64,000 nt of DNA from Gemmatimonadota bacterium (GTDB taxonomy: Bacteria; Gemmatimonadota; Gemmatimonadetes; Gemmatimonadales; Gemmatimonadaceae). This document shows, in pieces, positions 8,179 through 20,195 of this stretch; the first letter of the stretch is position 1, and each line of letters starts with the position of its first letter. The stretch lies in NCBI GenBank assembly GCA_016191225.1, contig JACPPC010000001.1:124001-188000 (forward strand). Direction: 5' to 3'. The notes beneath the pieces were generated by a model that saw nothing but the letters and a program-made list of their open reading frames with translations, ran no database searches and was not told where the DNA came from. The translations under genes were made by a program, and so were the position numbers.

Positions 8179-9156
8179 GTGCCGCCCCTCGTCCGCAAGT
8201 GCGCCACTGCCGCCGTGCTGGTCTGGCTCGTGCTCACGCTCACCTTTGCGCTGGTGCACGCGGCGCCGGGCGACGCCGTGCAGTTGCTCGTTCCCCCCGG
8301 CGCGTCGCCCGCGGCGGAGGCGCGGCTGCGCGCGACCTTCGGGCTCGATGCGCCGATTGGCGTGCAATATGCGCGATGGCTCGGGGCCACGCTCACCGGC
8401 AACCTGGGCGAGAGCTTCGCGCAACGGCGCCCGGTGACCGCCGTCGTCGGCGACGCGCTGCCCGTGTCGCTGGGACTGGGCGCCGTCTCGCTGCTGCTCA
8501 CGTACCTCGTGGGCGTGGCGCTCGGCACCTGGCAGGCGAGCCGCCGCGGCGCCACGGACACCGCCATCACGATCGCCACGACGGCGGTGGCCGCGAGCCC
8601 GGGCTTCTGGCTGGGGCTCGCCGCGATCGCCCTGTTCACGCACGGCGCCGCCGCCTGGGGGGCGCCGGCCTGGCTGCGGCTCCCCGCGTTCGGGTTGCGC
8701 GCCGCGGGAAGCGAGGCCGGCGGCATCGGCGCGCTTGGCGACATCGCCCGTCACGCGATCCTGCCGGTGCTGGTGCTGTCGGCGATCGGGGCCGCGGGGG
8801 TGGCGCGCTATGCGCGGGCGAGCGCCGTGGCACTCTGGCCCATGGACTTCGTGCGCACGGCACGGGCCAAGGGGGCGTCGCCGGCGCGTGTACAATGGCG
8901 CCACCTGTTCGCCAACGCGCTGCCGCCGCTGGTGGTGCTGTTCGCCCTCGCCCTGCCGGGGGTGGTCGCCGGCTCGGTGTTCGTGGAGAGCGTCTTCGCC
9001 TGGCCGGGGATGGGGCGGGCGCTCGTGCAGGCGATCGCGGCCCGCGACCTGCCGGTGGTGCTGGCATCGACCACGATGTACGCCGTGCTGGTGATCGGGG
9101 CCAACCTCGCCGCCGACCTGCTGCTCCCGGCGCTCGACCCGCGGCGGCGCAGGTGA
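8179..9156 (+). CDS. ABC transporter permease, DppB/OppB type
   Basis: A 325-residue inner-membrane permease. The N-terminal transmembrane segment (WLVLTLTFALVHAAPGDA) and the following pattern are characteristic of DppB. The EAA-like loop is seen as DFVRTARAKGASPARV, followed by hydrophobic helices and VFAWPGMGRAL. It starts at GTG with no Shine-Dalgarno sequence and only six bases from the start of the opposing binding-protein gene; no better in-frame start keeps the first helix. Its stop overlaps the DppC start as GTGA. It forms the pore with the next gene; the energising ATPases are not nearby. Confidence 0.88.
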   Translation: MPPLVRKCATAAVLVWLVLTLTFALVHAAPGDAVQLLVPPGASPAAEARLRATFGLDAPIGVQYARWLGATLTGNLGESFAQRRPVTAVVGDALPVSLGLGAVSLLLTYLVGVALGTWQASRRGATDTAITIATTAVAASPGFWLGLAAIALFTHGAAAWGAPAWLRLPAFGLRAAGSEAGGIGALGDIARHAILPVLVLSAIGAAGVARYARASAVALWPMDFVRTARAKGASPARVQWRHLFANALPPLVVLFALALPGVVAGSVFVESVFAWPGMGRALVQAIAARDLPVVLASTTMYAVLVIGANLAADLLLPALDPRRRR

Positions 9157-10010
9157 GCCGGCTCGCGCGCGGGAGCGCCTGCGTGCTGGGCGCCATCGTG
9201 GTCGCGGCCCTGGTCGGTCCCGTGCTCGCTCCCGGCGACGGCGTCGGAATCGCGCGACTCGCCCAGGCGCGGCTGGTCGCACCGCTCGCATCGGACGCGG
9301 CGGGGCACCTGCACCTGCTGGGGACCGACCGGTTCGGGCGCGACCTGCTGGTGCGCATGCTGGTGGCGGCGCGCCTCTCGCTCGCCGTGGGCGTGGCCGG
9401 CTCGGTGCTCGCGGCGCTGATCGGGCTGCTGGCGGGGGCGCTCGCCGGCTGGCGACGCGGCGCGACGGACGTGGTGCTGATGGGCGCGGCCGATACGCTG
9501 CTCGCCGTGCCGCGACTGGTGCTGCTCCTCGTCTGCGCGGCGCTCTGGCAGCCGGGAACCGCGACCGTGGTGGTGGTGCTGGCGGCGACGGGGTGGATGG
9601 GAGTGGCGCGGCTGGTGCGCGCCGACGTGATCGGGCTCGCGAACCGTCCGTTCGTCACCGCCGCCGAGTCGCTGGGGGCGAGTTCGGCGCGCGTGCTCTG
9701 GCGCCACGTGGTCCCCAACACCCTCGGCCCGCTGCTGGTGGCGACGACCCTCGGCGTCGGCAACGCGATCCTTCTCGAGAGCGGCCTCAGCTTCCTCGGG
9801 CTCGGCGTGCAGCCGCCGGCGCCGAGCTGGGGGAACATGATCGCCGGCGGCCGCGACCTGATCGTCACGGCGCCGTGGGTGTCGCTGGCGCCGGGACTGG
9901 CGCTGGTGGTGACCGTGGTCTGCTGCACCCTGCTCGGCGACGCGCTGGAGGCACGGCTGCGCGGCGAGCAGCGGGGCGCCGCGCAGGAGTTCGCCGGGCG
10001 ATCCGTCTAG
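9153..10010 (+). CDS. ABC transporter permease, DppC/OppC type
   Basis: A 285-residue partner permease. Features include LGTDRFGRDLLVRMLVAAR near the start, the coupling-helix loop FVTAAESLGASSARVLWRHV, and LSFLGLGVQPPAPSWGNMI, all typical of DppC. The GTG start lies inside the stop codon of the upstream permease, implying translational coupling and a 1:1 complex. Downstream the alpha-mannosidase gene converges after 36 bases, so no dppD/dppF ATPase genes follow. The transporter must borrow ATPases encoded elsewhere. Confidence 0.9.
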   Translation: MSRLARGSACVLGAIVVAALVGPVLAPGDGVGIARLAQARLVAPLASDAAGHLHLLGTDRFGRDLLVRMLVAARLSLAVGVAGSVLAALIGLLAGALAGWRRGATDVVLMGAADTLLAVPRLVLLLVCAALWQPGTATVVVVLAATGWMGVARLVRADVIGLANRPFVTAAESLGASSARVLWRHVVPNTLGPLLVATTLGVGNAILLESGLSFLGLGVQPPAPSWGNMIAGGRDLIVTAPWVSLAPGLALVVTVVCCTLLGDALEARLRGEQRGAAQEFAGRSV

Positions 10011-10046
10011 CGCGGCGCCGAGGCCACGGTCGAGGAGCCGGCCCGG

Positions 10047-12725
10047 CTACCGCGCCAGCACGGTCACGATCCCGCGCGGCGGTGCCGTGAATGGCACCGC
10101 GCCGCGGGAGACCTTCAGCCGCGACAACGGCGTCTCGTCGAGCCGGGCGAGCCTCGCCTCGGCGACGGGAAACCCGAGCCGCCAGGCGCCGCGCACCGGC
10201 ACGCTCGTCACGTTCACGCAGCGCAGCACGAGCCAGTCGCCGTGCTCGGCGTCCTTGATCGCGCCCAGGGCGAGCCCCTCGCCCTCGAGTTCCACCCCGG
10301 CCGAGGTCGCCAGCGGCGCAATCGCGGCGCGCACCGTGAAGCCGGTGAGCGGCAGCAGGACGTCGTCGGCGGTGCGCTCGACCAGCGCGCGCTCGGCGTT
10401 CGAGTCCGGCCCGTGCGGGAAGACGGCGAACTCCGCCGCGAACGGTCCATGCGACTGCGCCGCCGGGGTGTTCACCGGCCAGGCGGCGTGCCCGGGGCGC
10501 TCGGGGAGGTCCGCGTACGAGAGGGCACCGACGGCGCGCACCAGGGTGACCGCCACCCGGCCGCCGGGGAGGGCCTCGTACTCGGCGAGCCCGTCGGAGT
10601 AGATGGTGACGCCGCGCTTCGCACCGTACAGCGACACGTAGCGATGGAGGGGGGCGGTGTTCACGGGGGCTTCGCGCGTCAGGTCGCGGTCCTCGACGTG
10701 CATCAGCCCGCCGCGGGCGACGGGACCGAAGGCCGCGTCGGCCACGACCCGCGCACGCCACAGCCCCGTGTCGAAGACGATGCGCAGGCGAGCGTTGTCG
10801 ATCGCCGAGTCGCCGCGCACGATCACGCGCACGAACCGCGCGTCGGCGTCGAGGATCGTGACCGTCTCCAGCGCGAGCGGCGCGTCCGGACCGGCCGCCG
10901 CCGCGGGTGTGCGTGCCGACGTGCCACGAGTGCGCCGCTGCCACTGCGTGCGGATGCCGCCGCGAAGTCCGCCCTGGACCTGCGTGGCCCGGCTTACCGG
11001 CGCCAGGGCGACTGGACGCCCGCGCAGCGATGGGGTGTACAGGTCGCCCGCGTCGGCTTGCAGCTCGAACGCCAGCAGTCTCGGGCTCACCTCGCCCTCG
11101 CGCGAGGCGAGGCGCTGTTCCGACCGGCGGTCGACGGCCACCGTGAGCCAGTCATTCTCGAGGCCGGTGCCCTTCACGCGCACGAGCCCGGGGGGCGGCA
11201 GAGCCTGGTCGGGGGTCACGCCGATCACGGAGTACCCGGGCGCCCCGTCCACCCACGCCACGACCGGGAAGAGCGAGACGCGTGCGTTGCCCGGGTAGTG
11301 CAGTGGCGACTCGACGCGATCGAAGGCCGTGGCGCCCCACGCGCCGGCGCCAGCGTCGCTCCCGCCGGCGGGCACGCGCCCGCCGTTCGGCGACTCGACA
11401 CCCCGCTGCACGACCGGCGACCCGGGTCCCACGGGTTCGGGGCTTCCCGGCACGACCAGCGTGTAGGTCGCGACCCCGCTCCGGCGCCGCGCGGCGGCGT
11501 TGCGCACCAGCACCCGCGGTTCCCACTCGGAGGGGCGGTCGCGCGCCTCCACCACGTCGTGCCCCGCCAGCTCGAGCAGCGCCGACTCGCGCAGCTCGGT
11601 CACCAGCGCCATGGCCTCGGCGGCGCGCTCGCGCGCGCTCGCCGCCACGCTGTCGGCGACGGTTCCGCAGAGGGTGTCGTGCGGGTGGTTCTCCAGCAGT
11701 CGCCGCCAGGCCACCTGCGCCAGCGCGCGCCGGTCCCTCGCGGCGGCGTCCGTGGCCGCCCGGCGCGCGAGCGCGAGCCACGGCTCCGCGTCGCGCACGA
11801 GCGCCCGCTCGGCCTGCGCATTGATGCGCTTGAGCGCGGCACGGCTGCCGAGCGTCCCCTGCAGCGTCCAGGTGTAGCCGTACGAATCGCGCAGCTCGCC
11901 CCGGACCTCGGGCAGGCGCCGTGGCTCCGCCCTGGCTCGCTTGAGGATCTCCGTGGCGGCCCGCTCGAGGGAAACGCGCCTCACGCGGTCGGGCCGCGCG
12001 GCCCTGGCCAGCGCGTCGATCGCGCGCGAGAGCCCGCGCTGCCGGGCATGGTGATCGGCGCCGCTCGTGAGCAGCGCGGCCCCGAGGGTGGCCCGCGGCG
12101 CGAGCACCGCGCGGAGCTTCGCCCACCGCGCGGCGGCGCCCGCGCGGTCGACGGGCAACGACGAACCGAACTCGTAGCCATCCGGCGGCAGGTGGCAGAT
12201 GAGCGCCGCCGAGCCGTCGGGCGCACGCCACCGCGCGACGTCCCCCGCGGGCGAGCGGGCACCGCCATAGCCGCGCCAGAGCACGACCACCGGACAGCCG
12301 AACCCATCGGCAATGGCCGGCAGCATGGCGGGGTGCCCGAAGGCGTCGGGCGCATACAGCACGTCGGGGGCGTGGGCGCCGAGGCGGCCGAGCACGCGCC
12401 GGCCCGCGAGGAGGTTGCGCACCAGCGCCTCGCCGCCGGGAATGAGCAGGTCGGCGAGCACGTACCACGGCCCGCTCTCGATCTCGCCGCGCCCGAGGGC
12501 GCGGGCGAGGGCGTCGGCGCGCTCGGGGCGCACGGCGAGGTAGTCGTCGAGGAGGATCGCCTGGCCGTCGAGCAGGAAGGGGCCGCCGTCGGGGTGATCG
12601 AGGAGCTCGTCGACGAGCGCCACGAGGCGCACCCGGAAGCGCGGCTCCGGGTGGTACCACTCGCGGTCCCAGTGCGTGTGGGCGACCACGAGCACGTCGA
12701 GCACGGCAGGCCGGCGGCGGGGCAC
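10047..12725 (-). CDS. Glycoside hydrolase family 38 alpha-mannosidase
   Basis: An 892-residue GH38 enzyme. HTHWDREW at residues 16-23 supplies zinc-binding His/Asp, and YAPDAFGH around 125-131 carries the likely nucleophile Asp127. The C-terminal half is the beta-sandwich-rich region usual in this family. No signal peptide is seen, so it probably acts in the cytoplasm on imported mannosides. GH38 removes alpha-mannose residues with retention of configuration. It converges on the permease genes. The intervening 36 bases show no obvious terminator. Confidence 0.92.
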   Translation of the reverse strand: MPRRRPAVLDVLVVAHTHWDREWYHPEPRFRVRLVALVDELLDHPDGGPFLLDGQAILLDDYLAVRPERADALARALGRGEIESGPWYVLADLLIPGGEALVRNLLAGRRVLGRLGAHAPDVLYAPDAFGHPAMLPAIADGFGCPVVVLWRGYGGARSPAGDVARWRAPDGSAALICHLPPDGYEFGSSLPVDRAGAAARWAKLRAVLAPRATLGAALLTSGADHHARQRGLSRAIDALARAARPDRVRRVSLERAATEILKRARAEPRRLPEVRGELRDSYGYTWTLQGTLGSRAALKRINAQAERALVRDAEPWLALARRAATDAAARDRRALAQVAWRRLLENHPHDTLCGTVADSVAASARERAAEAMALVTELRESALLELAGHDVVEARDRPSEWEPRVLVRNAAARRRSGVATYTLVVPGSPEPVGPGSPVVQRGVESPNGGRVPAGGSDAGAGAWGATAFDRVESPLHYPGNARVSLFPVVAWVDGAPGYSVIGVTPDQALPPPGLVRVKGTGLENDWLTVAVDRRSEQRLASREGEVSPRLLAFELQADAGDLYTPSLRGRPVALAPVSRATQVQGGLRGGIRTQWQRRTRGTSARTPAAAAGPDAPLALETVTILDADARFVRVIVRGDSAIDNARLRIVFDTGLWRARVVADAAFGPVARGGLMHVEDRDLTREAPVNTAPLHRYVSLYGAKRGVTIYSDGLAEYEALPGGRVAVTLVRAVGALSYADLPERPGHAAWPVNTPAAQSHGPFAAEFAVFPHGPDSNAERALVERTADDVLLPLTGFTVRAAIAPLATSAGVELEGEGLALGAIKDAEHGDWLVLRCVNVTSVPVRGAWRLGFPVAEARLARLDETPLSRLKVSRGAVPFTAPPRGIVTVLAR

Positions 12726-12836
12726 GGGGAAAAGCTGGCGCGTGCGCGGGGCGCGGGCGAGTGCCGCGCGCCGGGGCGCAAGCGGCCGGCGAGCGCCGTT
12801 GACCCGGCCGCGCCCGCTGTCGAGCTTTCAGGGTTC

Positions 12837-13478
12837 ATGGACACCCTGCTCGAGCTCTTCAACAGGCTGCGCGACCTTCCCGCCCTCGTGCAGTGGGCGG
12901 GGTACGTCGGCGTGACCGCGATCATCTTCGTCGAGACGGGGACGCTGTTCTTCTTCCTCCCCGGCGACTCGCTGCTCGTCACCGCGGGGCTGCTCGCGGC
13001 GCAGCCGAGCTTCGGCCTCAACGTCTGGCTCCTCGGCGCGAGCTGCTCGGTGGCGGCGATCCTCGGCGACACGGTCAGCTACGCGATCGGGCGGCGCCTC
13101 GGCCCGCGGTTGTTCACGCGCGAGGACTCGTTCTTCTTCAACAAGAAGCACCTCAAGACAGCGCACGACTTCTACGAGCGGCACGGCGGCAAGACGATCG
13201 TGATGGCCCGCTTTGTCCCGATCGTGCGCACCTTCGCCCCGGTGGTGGCGGGGGCCGCCGAGATGCGCTACGCCAGCTTCCTGTCGTACAACGTGTTCGG
13301 CGGCCTTGGCTGGATCTGGAGCATGCTGCTCGGCGGATACTGGCTGGGACAGGTCATCCCGGGGCTCGACCGGCACATCGACAAGCTGGCGATCGTGATC
13401 GTGCTGATCTCGGTGCTGCCGATGGTGTGGCACTGGTACCGCGAACGCACCCGCGCCGCCGCCCCGGCGCCGGATTAG
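12837..13478 (+). CDS. DedA/VTT-family integral membrane protein
   Basis: A 213-residue polytopic protein. Recognisable DedA elements are [29 protein letters not shown], and [21 protein letters not shown], with the conserved Arg residues needed by proton-linked DedA transporters. Relatives act as lipid scramblases or undecaprenyl-phosphate/phosphatidylethanolamine flippases and influence envelope homeostasis; which one applies here cannot be told. A TTGACC element at 12799-12804 could be a -35 box, but no convincing -10 follows. The superoxide dismutase gene starts 41 bases downstream on the same strand. Confidence 0.9.
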   Translation: MDTLLELFNRLRDLPALVQWAGYVGVTAIIFVETGTLFFFLPGDSLLVTAGLLAAQPSFGLNVWLLGASCSVAAILGDTVSYAIGRRLGPRLFTREDSFFFNKKHLKTAHDFYERHGGKTIVMARFVPIVRTFAPVVAGAAEMRYASFLSYNVFGGLGWIWSMLLGGYWLGQVIPGLDRHIDKLAIVIVLISVLPMVWHWYRERTRAAAPAPD

Positions 13479-13519
13479 CCATACTTCCGCACCCGACCAC
13501 TCCACCCGGAGATCCCGCC

Positions 13520-14112
<593 letters not shown>

Positions 14113-14116
<4 letters not shown>

Positions 14117-15383
14117 CCGTCGGCGGGGTCACCGGTCACGAGTTCCTCGAGGGCGTCCGCTTCGGCGGGCGCCCGGTGCGTTCCGGCGGCCACGCGCTCG
14201 CGCCGCGCGAGCCACGACAGCGCGGGCGGCGTGACGAAGGTGGTGCCGAGCACCATCAGCATGATCGCGCCGAACTCGCCCTGCGTGATCGCCGCCGCCG
14301 CGAGCCCCATCTGCGCGAAGATCAGCCCCACCTCGCCACGCGGCACCATGGCGACGCCGATCAGCAGCCGGTTCCCCCGGTGCCACGGCGCGGCATAGCC
14401 GGCCACGACCTTGCCCGCGATCCCGACCGCCAGCAGCACGCCCCCCGCCAGCAGCGACCGCCGGTCGAGCAGCGCCGCGAGGTCCACGCTCGCCCCGACG
14501 CCGGCAAAGAATATTGGCACGAAGAGGTAGCCGAGGGTCCGCGCCTTTTCCTCGATCTGGGCCCGCTGCTCCACCGGGTGCAGCACCACGCCGGCGGCGA
14601 AGGCGCCGATGATCATCGCCGAGCCGGCGCGGTCGGCCAGCCAGGCAAGGAGGAACGCCACCGCCAGCCCCACGAGCCCGATCGCGCTCGCCGACTCCAT
14701 GCGCACCGCCACCCGCAGCAACGGCGGCAGGGCGCGGGCGCCCACCAGCAGCGATGCGACCACGAAGCCCACCGCGACGGCCGAGACGCGCGCGACCTCC
14801 CCCGCGGTGACCTCGGCACCGCCGGCGAACCCCGCGACGACCGTCAGGATCACGAGCCCGATCACGTCGTCGATCACGGCCGCGCCGAGCACCACCCGGC
14901 CGTCGGCCGTGGCCAGCACGCCGAGGTCGGCCAGCACGCGGGCGGAGATGCCGACGCTGGTGGCCGTGAGCGCCGCCCCGCACACGAGGGCCTGCAGGCC
15001 GGGCACCCCCAGGGCCCGCATGGCGGCGTAACCGGCCGCGAACGGCACCACCACGCCAACCACCGCGACGGCGAGCGCCGTGCTCCCCACCGCGCGCAGG
15101 GCCCGCAGGTCGGTGTGCAGGCCGATCCCGAACAGCAGGATCAGCACGCCGATCTCGCTGAACGCATGCACGGCGGGGTGGGCGGGGTCGAGCACGCCCA
15201 GCATCGAGCCGCCGAGCAGCACTCCCGCCACGAGCTCGCCCAGCACCGCCGGCTGCCCGATGCGCTGGGCCGCGTACCCGAGCACGGCGGTGGCGAAGAT
15301 CGTCGCCACCAGCGCCAGCAGGAACCCGGCGACGCCCGGCGGTGCCGCGGCCCCCGCGGCGGCCAGCGCCGCGAGCGGCGCGG

Positions 15384-15387
<4 letters not shown>
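14113..15387 (-). CDS. CPA2-family monovalent cation/proton antiporter
   Basis: A 424-residue protein with about twelve hydrophobic segments and no C-terminal TrkA-N domain. The double-Asp motif of electrogenic CPA2 exchangers is present as VIDDVIGLV. Other family features are [29 protein letters not shown], and the late segment [15 protein letters not shown]. It would exchange Na+ or K+ for H+ across the inner membrane. The GTG start overlaps the stop of the arginine decarboxylase gene by four bases, so the two are translationally coupled. That links proton/cation balance with a proton-consuming decarboxylase (inference). Confidence 0.9.
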
Positions 15388-17447
<2,060 letters not shown>

Positions 17448-17532
17448 GGACGGGAATGATAGGGCCATCGGTCCCGGCGCGAAACGCCCGCGTCGCAACG
17501 ATTCCGTTGGCGCGCCGGCACGCGAGCCGTGT

Positions 17533-17561
17533 TTGCCCTCCAGCGCCGCGTCCCCTAGAAT
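17533..17561 (+). promoter_or_regulatory. Candidate sigma-70-type promoter for the small secreted protein
   Basis: TTGCCC at 17533-17538 and TAGAAT at 17556-17561 are separated by 17 bases, a good sigma-70 arrangement in otherwise very GC-rich sequence. The predicted transcript would begin near 17568, about 50 bases before the ATG at 17620. This is pattern recognition only. Confidence 0.5.
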
Positions 17562-17619
17562 CGACGTCGGTGCGCACGCCAGCGCGCCGCCGCGCCAACC
17601 CCCGCTCCGGAGCTCCGCC

Positions 17620-18057
17620 ATGTCCCGCGCCCGACCCGTTGCCGCCACGCTCGCCCTCGCCCTCCTTGCTCCCGCCGCGATCGCCGCCGGCGCCGGGCCG
17701 GCGCGCGCGCAGCAGCCGACGCGGACGGTCGCCCCGGGCAAGCCCGGCACCGAGGCCCCCAAGGGCAAGCGCCAGATCGTCTGCCGCGGCGCCGCGATCC
17801 CCAAGGGATGGATCCTTGTCGACGACCTGCGCGACTACAGCCAGTGCGACGGCAACAACCCGGCCGCGGTGAAGCTCTACAACGTCTGGGCCGTGGAGCA
17901 GTACGAGGGGCGATCGTCCGGCACCGTGCTCACCGTCTGTGCCGCCGCCCCGACACCGGCGGGCTGGACGCTCGTGGACGTGTACCGCAGCAAGGAACTC
18001 TGCGGCCACCCCGACGAGCTCTTCGGGCTGAACGTGAAGCGGATCCGCAAGAACTAG
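17620..18057 (+). CDS. Small secreted protein of unknown function
   Basis: A 145-residue protein with a clear signal peptide: MSRARP, then a hydrophobic Ala/Leu run ending near PARAQQ. The mature part holds a short Pro/Gly/Thr linker and a duplicated pattern, GAAIPKGWILVDDLRDYSQC and AAAPTPAGWTLVDVYRSKEL, so it looks like two tandem repeats of about 45 residues. Cys in each repeat could form disulfides. I do not recognise the family. A Shine-Dalgarno GGAG precedes the ATG, and a candidate promoter lies upstream. The DUF502 gene follows on the same strand after 61 bases. Confidence 0.8.
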   Translation: MSRARPVAATLALALLAPAAIAAGAGPARAQQPTRTVAPGKPGTEAPKGKRQIVCRGAAIPKGWILVDDLRDYSQCDGNNPAAVKLYNVWAVEQYEGRSSGTVLTVCAAAPTPAGWTLVDVYRSKELCGHPDELFGLNVKRIRKN

Positions 18058-18118
18058 CCCCCCGCCGGCCGGTGTGCCGCCCCCGTCGGGCGCCGCCAGC
18101 CCGGCCGCTGCCGACCCG

Positions 18119-18736
18119 ATGAGACGCCTCCTCAACTACTTCCTGCGCGGGCTCGTACTGCTGGCCCCCGTCGGCATCACCGCGTGGGTGATCGGCAAGG
18201 CCTTCCTGGCCATCGACGGCTGGCTCAACCTGCCGTGGCCCGGGGCGGGTTTCGTCGCCACCGTGGCGATCATCACGATCTTCGGCTTCGTCGCCTCCAA
18301 CCTGATCGCGACGCAGCTGCTGTCGCTGTTCGACGAGCTGCTGCAGAAGGTCCCCCTCGTCCGGCTCGTGTACACCTCCGCCAAGGACCTGCTCAACGCC
18401 TTCGTCGGCGAGAAGCGGCGCTTCAAGGCCCCCGTCGTGGTGACCCTCCTCCCGGCGGGCAACGTGAAGTGCCTCGGGTTCATCACCCAGGAATCGCTGG
18501 CGCTGCTCGGCCTGCCCGGGCATGTGGCCGTGTACCTGCCGCAGGGCTACGCCTTTGCCGGCAACACGCTGCTCGTGCCCACGGCGCAGGTCGAGGCGCT
18601 CGCCGCCGAGCCCGCCGAGGTGATGGCGTTCATCGTCAGCGGCGGCGTGACGGCCATTCCCGGGCCGGACAGGGCGCGCACGGAGAACGGGCCGGCGGCG
18701 ACGGCGCCACCGGCCCGCCTCGCCCCCCCCGCCTGA
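18119..18736 (+). CDS. DUF502 family membrane protein
   Basis: A 205-residue protein. It starts MRRLLNYFLRGLVLLAPVG, matching the usual DUF502 start with a basic N-terminus and first membrane helix. A second helix follows (TVAIITIFGFVASNLIA), then a conserved soluble part with VPLVRLVYTSAKDLLNAF, LGFITQE and VYLPQ. The biochemical function of DUF502 is not established. A GTG at 18074 would add 15 low-complexity residues; the ATG at 18119 fits the family better. It converges with the M16 peptidase genes, leaving only seven bases between the stops. Confidence 0.85.
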   Translation: MRRLLNYFLRGLVLLAPVGITAWVIGKAFLAIDGWLNLPWPGAGFVATVAIITIFGFVASNLIATQLLSLFDELLQKVPLVRLVYTSAKDLLNAFVGEKRRFKAPVVVTLLPAGNVKCLGFITQESLALLGLPGHVAVYLPQGYAFAGNTLLVPTAQVEALAAEPAEVMAFIVSGGVTAIPGPDRARTENGPAATAPPARLAPPA

Positions 18737-18743
18737 CGCGGCG

Positions 18744-20195
18744 CTACGGCACCGGCCTGGCCTCGAGGTCGCGCCGCACGATCGGCGCCACCCTCGTCGC
18801 CGCCAGTCCCGCCTCGATCTTCGACCGGTCGCCGACGATCACGACCTGCAGCGTCCTGGGGTCGATGTAGCGTCGCGCCACGCGCTGCACGTCGGCGGCC
18901 GTGACCGCCTCGACCCGCTCGGCGTAGCGGTTGTAGTAGTCCGTCGGCAGCCCGTACAGCGCCACCGGCACGAGCCGCGCCGCGATGTCGCGCGTGGTCT
19001 CGAACTGCTCGGGCATCTGCTTCACGAGGTACTGCCGCGCCTTGTCGAGCTCGTCGGCCGGCACGGGCTCCCGGATCCTGCCGAGCTCGGCCATCACGAT
19101 CAGCAGCGCCGAGTCGGTCTTGGCCGTCATGATCTCGCTGCGCGCCAGCCACGGGCCGACGTCGCGCCGGAACTCGAACCGCGACACCGCGCCGTAGGTG
19201 TAGCCCTTCTCCTCGCGCAGCGTGCGGTTGAGCCGGCTGGTGAAGGGGCCGCCGAGGATCGTGTTCATGACCTGCAGCGGGAAGTAGTCCGGCGTCGAGC
19301 GCGGCGCACCGAGCGCCCCGGCGCGTAAGCTCGACTGCGCGGCCCCCGGCTTGTCGACGAGGTGGATCGTCGAGGGGGCCGCCGCCTCGGGCCTCACCCG
19401 GCGCATCCCCGGCACCGCGGCGCGGGACCAGCCGCCGAGGAGGGCCGCGATCCGGGCCGCGATCGCCGCCGGCTCGACGTCGCCCACCACGATCAGCGTC
19501 GCGTTGTTCGGGCGGTAGTACGTGGCGTAGAACCTCGCCACGTCGTCGCGCGTGAGGGAGGTGGTGCTGGCCTCGGTGCCGTTGGTCGGCCGGCCGTAGG
19601 GGTGCTCGGGGCCGTACACCACCGCCGGAAACACGCGGTCGGCGATCACCGTGCCGCGGTCCTTCACCTGCAGCAGCTGCGTCATGCGGTCCTTCTTCAG
19701 GCGGTCGAAATCCGCCGGTGCGAACGACGGCCGAAGCACGACGTCGGCGAAGAGCGCGAGGGCGCTGTCGAGCTGCGCCCGCGGCGTGTGCAGGACGACC
19801 GTGGACTGGTCGAAACCGGCACTGGTGCCGAGCTGCACCCCGAGGTACGCCTGCTGGTCGGCGATGTCGAGCGCGGTGCGGGTGGTCGTTCCCTCGTCGA
19901 GCAAGTCGGCGGTGAGGGTCGCCACGCCGCCGCGGTCGGCCGGGTCGGACTCGGCGCCGGAGCGGATCACCAGCAGGAAGTCCACGAGCGGCAGGTCCGC
20001 CTTTCGCACCACCATCAGCCGCAGCCCGTTGGGGAGGGTGCTCCGGGTCGTCGGGGGGAGCGTGAGCGCGTTGAGCTTGCCGAGCGCCGGGGGGGCCGTG
20101 GGGATGGGGCCCTGCGCCCGCACCACGCCAGCCGACACGAGGCCAAGCGCCAGCGCCGCCGCCGCCCGGCGGGCCACGATCGCGGGGGCGTTCAC
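18744..20195 (-). CDS. Secreted M16-family protein lacking the zinc motif (non-catalytic partner)
   Basis: A 483-residue protein with an N-terminal signal-like region (RRAAAALALGLVSAGVVRAQ). It has the two-domain M16 fold: TLPNGLRLMVVRK near the N-terminus, then YRPNNATLIVVGDVEP and the late EEKGYTYGAVSRFEF. Where active members carry HxxEH it reads VATLTADLLDEGTT, so zinc cannot be bound. The Arg/Tyr-type substrate-binding region at the C-terminal half seems kept. In mitochondrial processing peptidase and bacterial pairs, such a subunit partners with an active M16 protein, here the gene immediately upstream, whose stop overlaps this GTG start. Confidence 0.9.
   Translation of the reverse strand: MNAPAIVARRAAAALALGLVSAGVVRAQGPIPTAPPALGKLNALTLPPTTRSTLPNGLRLMVVRKADLPLVDFLLVIRSGAESDPADRGGVATLTADLLDEGTTTRTALDIADQQAYLGVQLGTSAGFDQSTVVLHTPRAQLDSALALFADVVLRPSFAPADFDRLKKDRMTQLLQVKDRGTVIADRVFPAVVYGPEHPYGRPTNGTEASTTSLTRDDVARFYATYYRPNNATLIVVGDVEPAAIAARIAALLGGWSRAAVPGMRRVRPEAAAPSTIHLVDKPGAAQSSLRAGALGAPRSTPDYFPLQVMNTILGGPFTSRLNRTLREEKGYTYGAVSRFEFRRDVGPWLARSEIMTAKTDSALLIVMAELGRIREPVPADELDKARQYLVKQMPEQFETTRDIAARLVPVALYGLPTDYYNRYAERVEAVTAADVQRVARRYIDPRTLQVVIVGDRSKIEAGLAATRVAPIVRRDLEARPVP

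Noticed and set aside
10242..12836. Plus-strand extension of the DedA frame over the mannosidase gene
   Set aside because: No membrane or family features before the ATG at 12837. It is antisense to a motif-supported GH38 gene.
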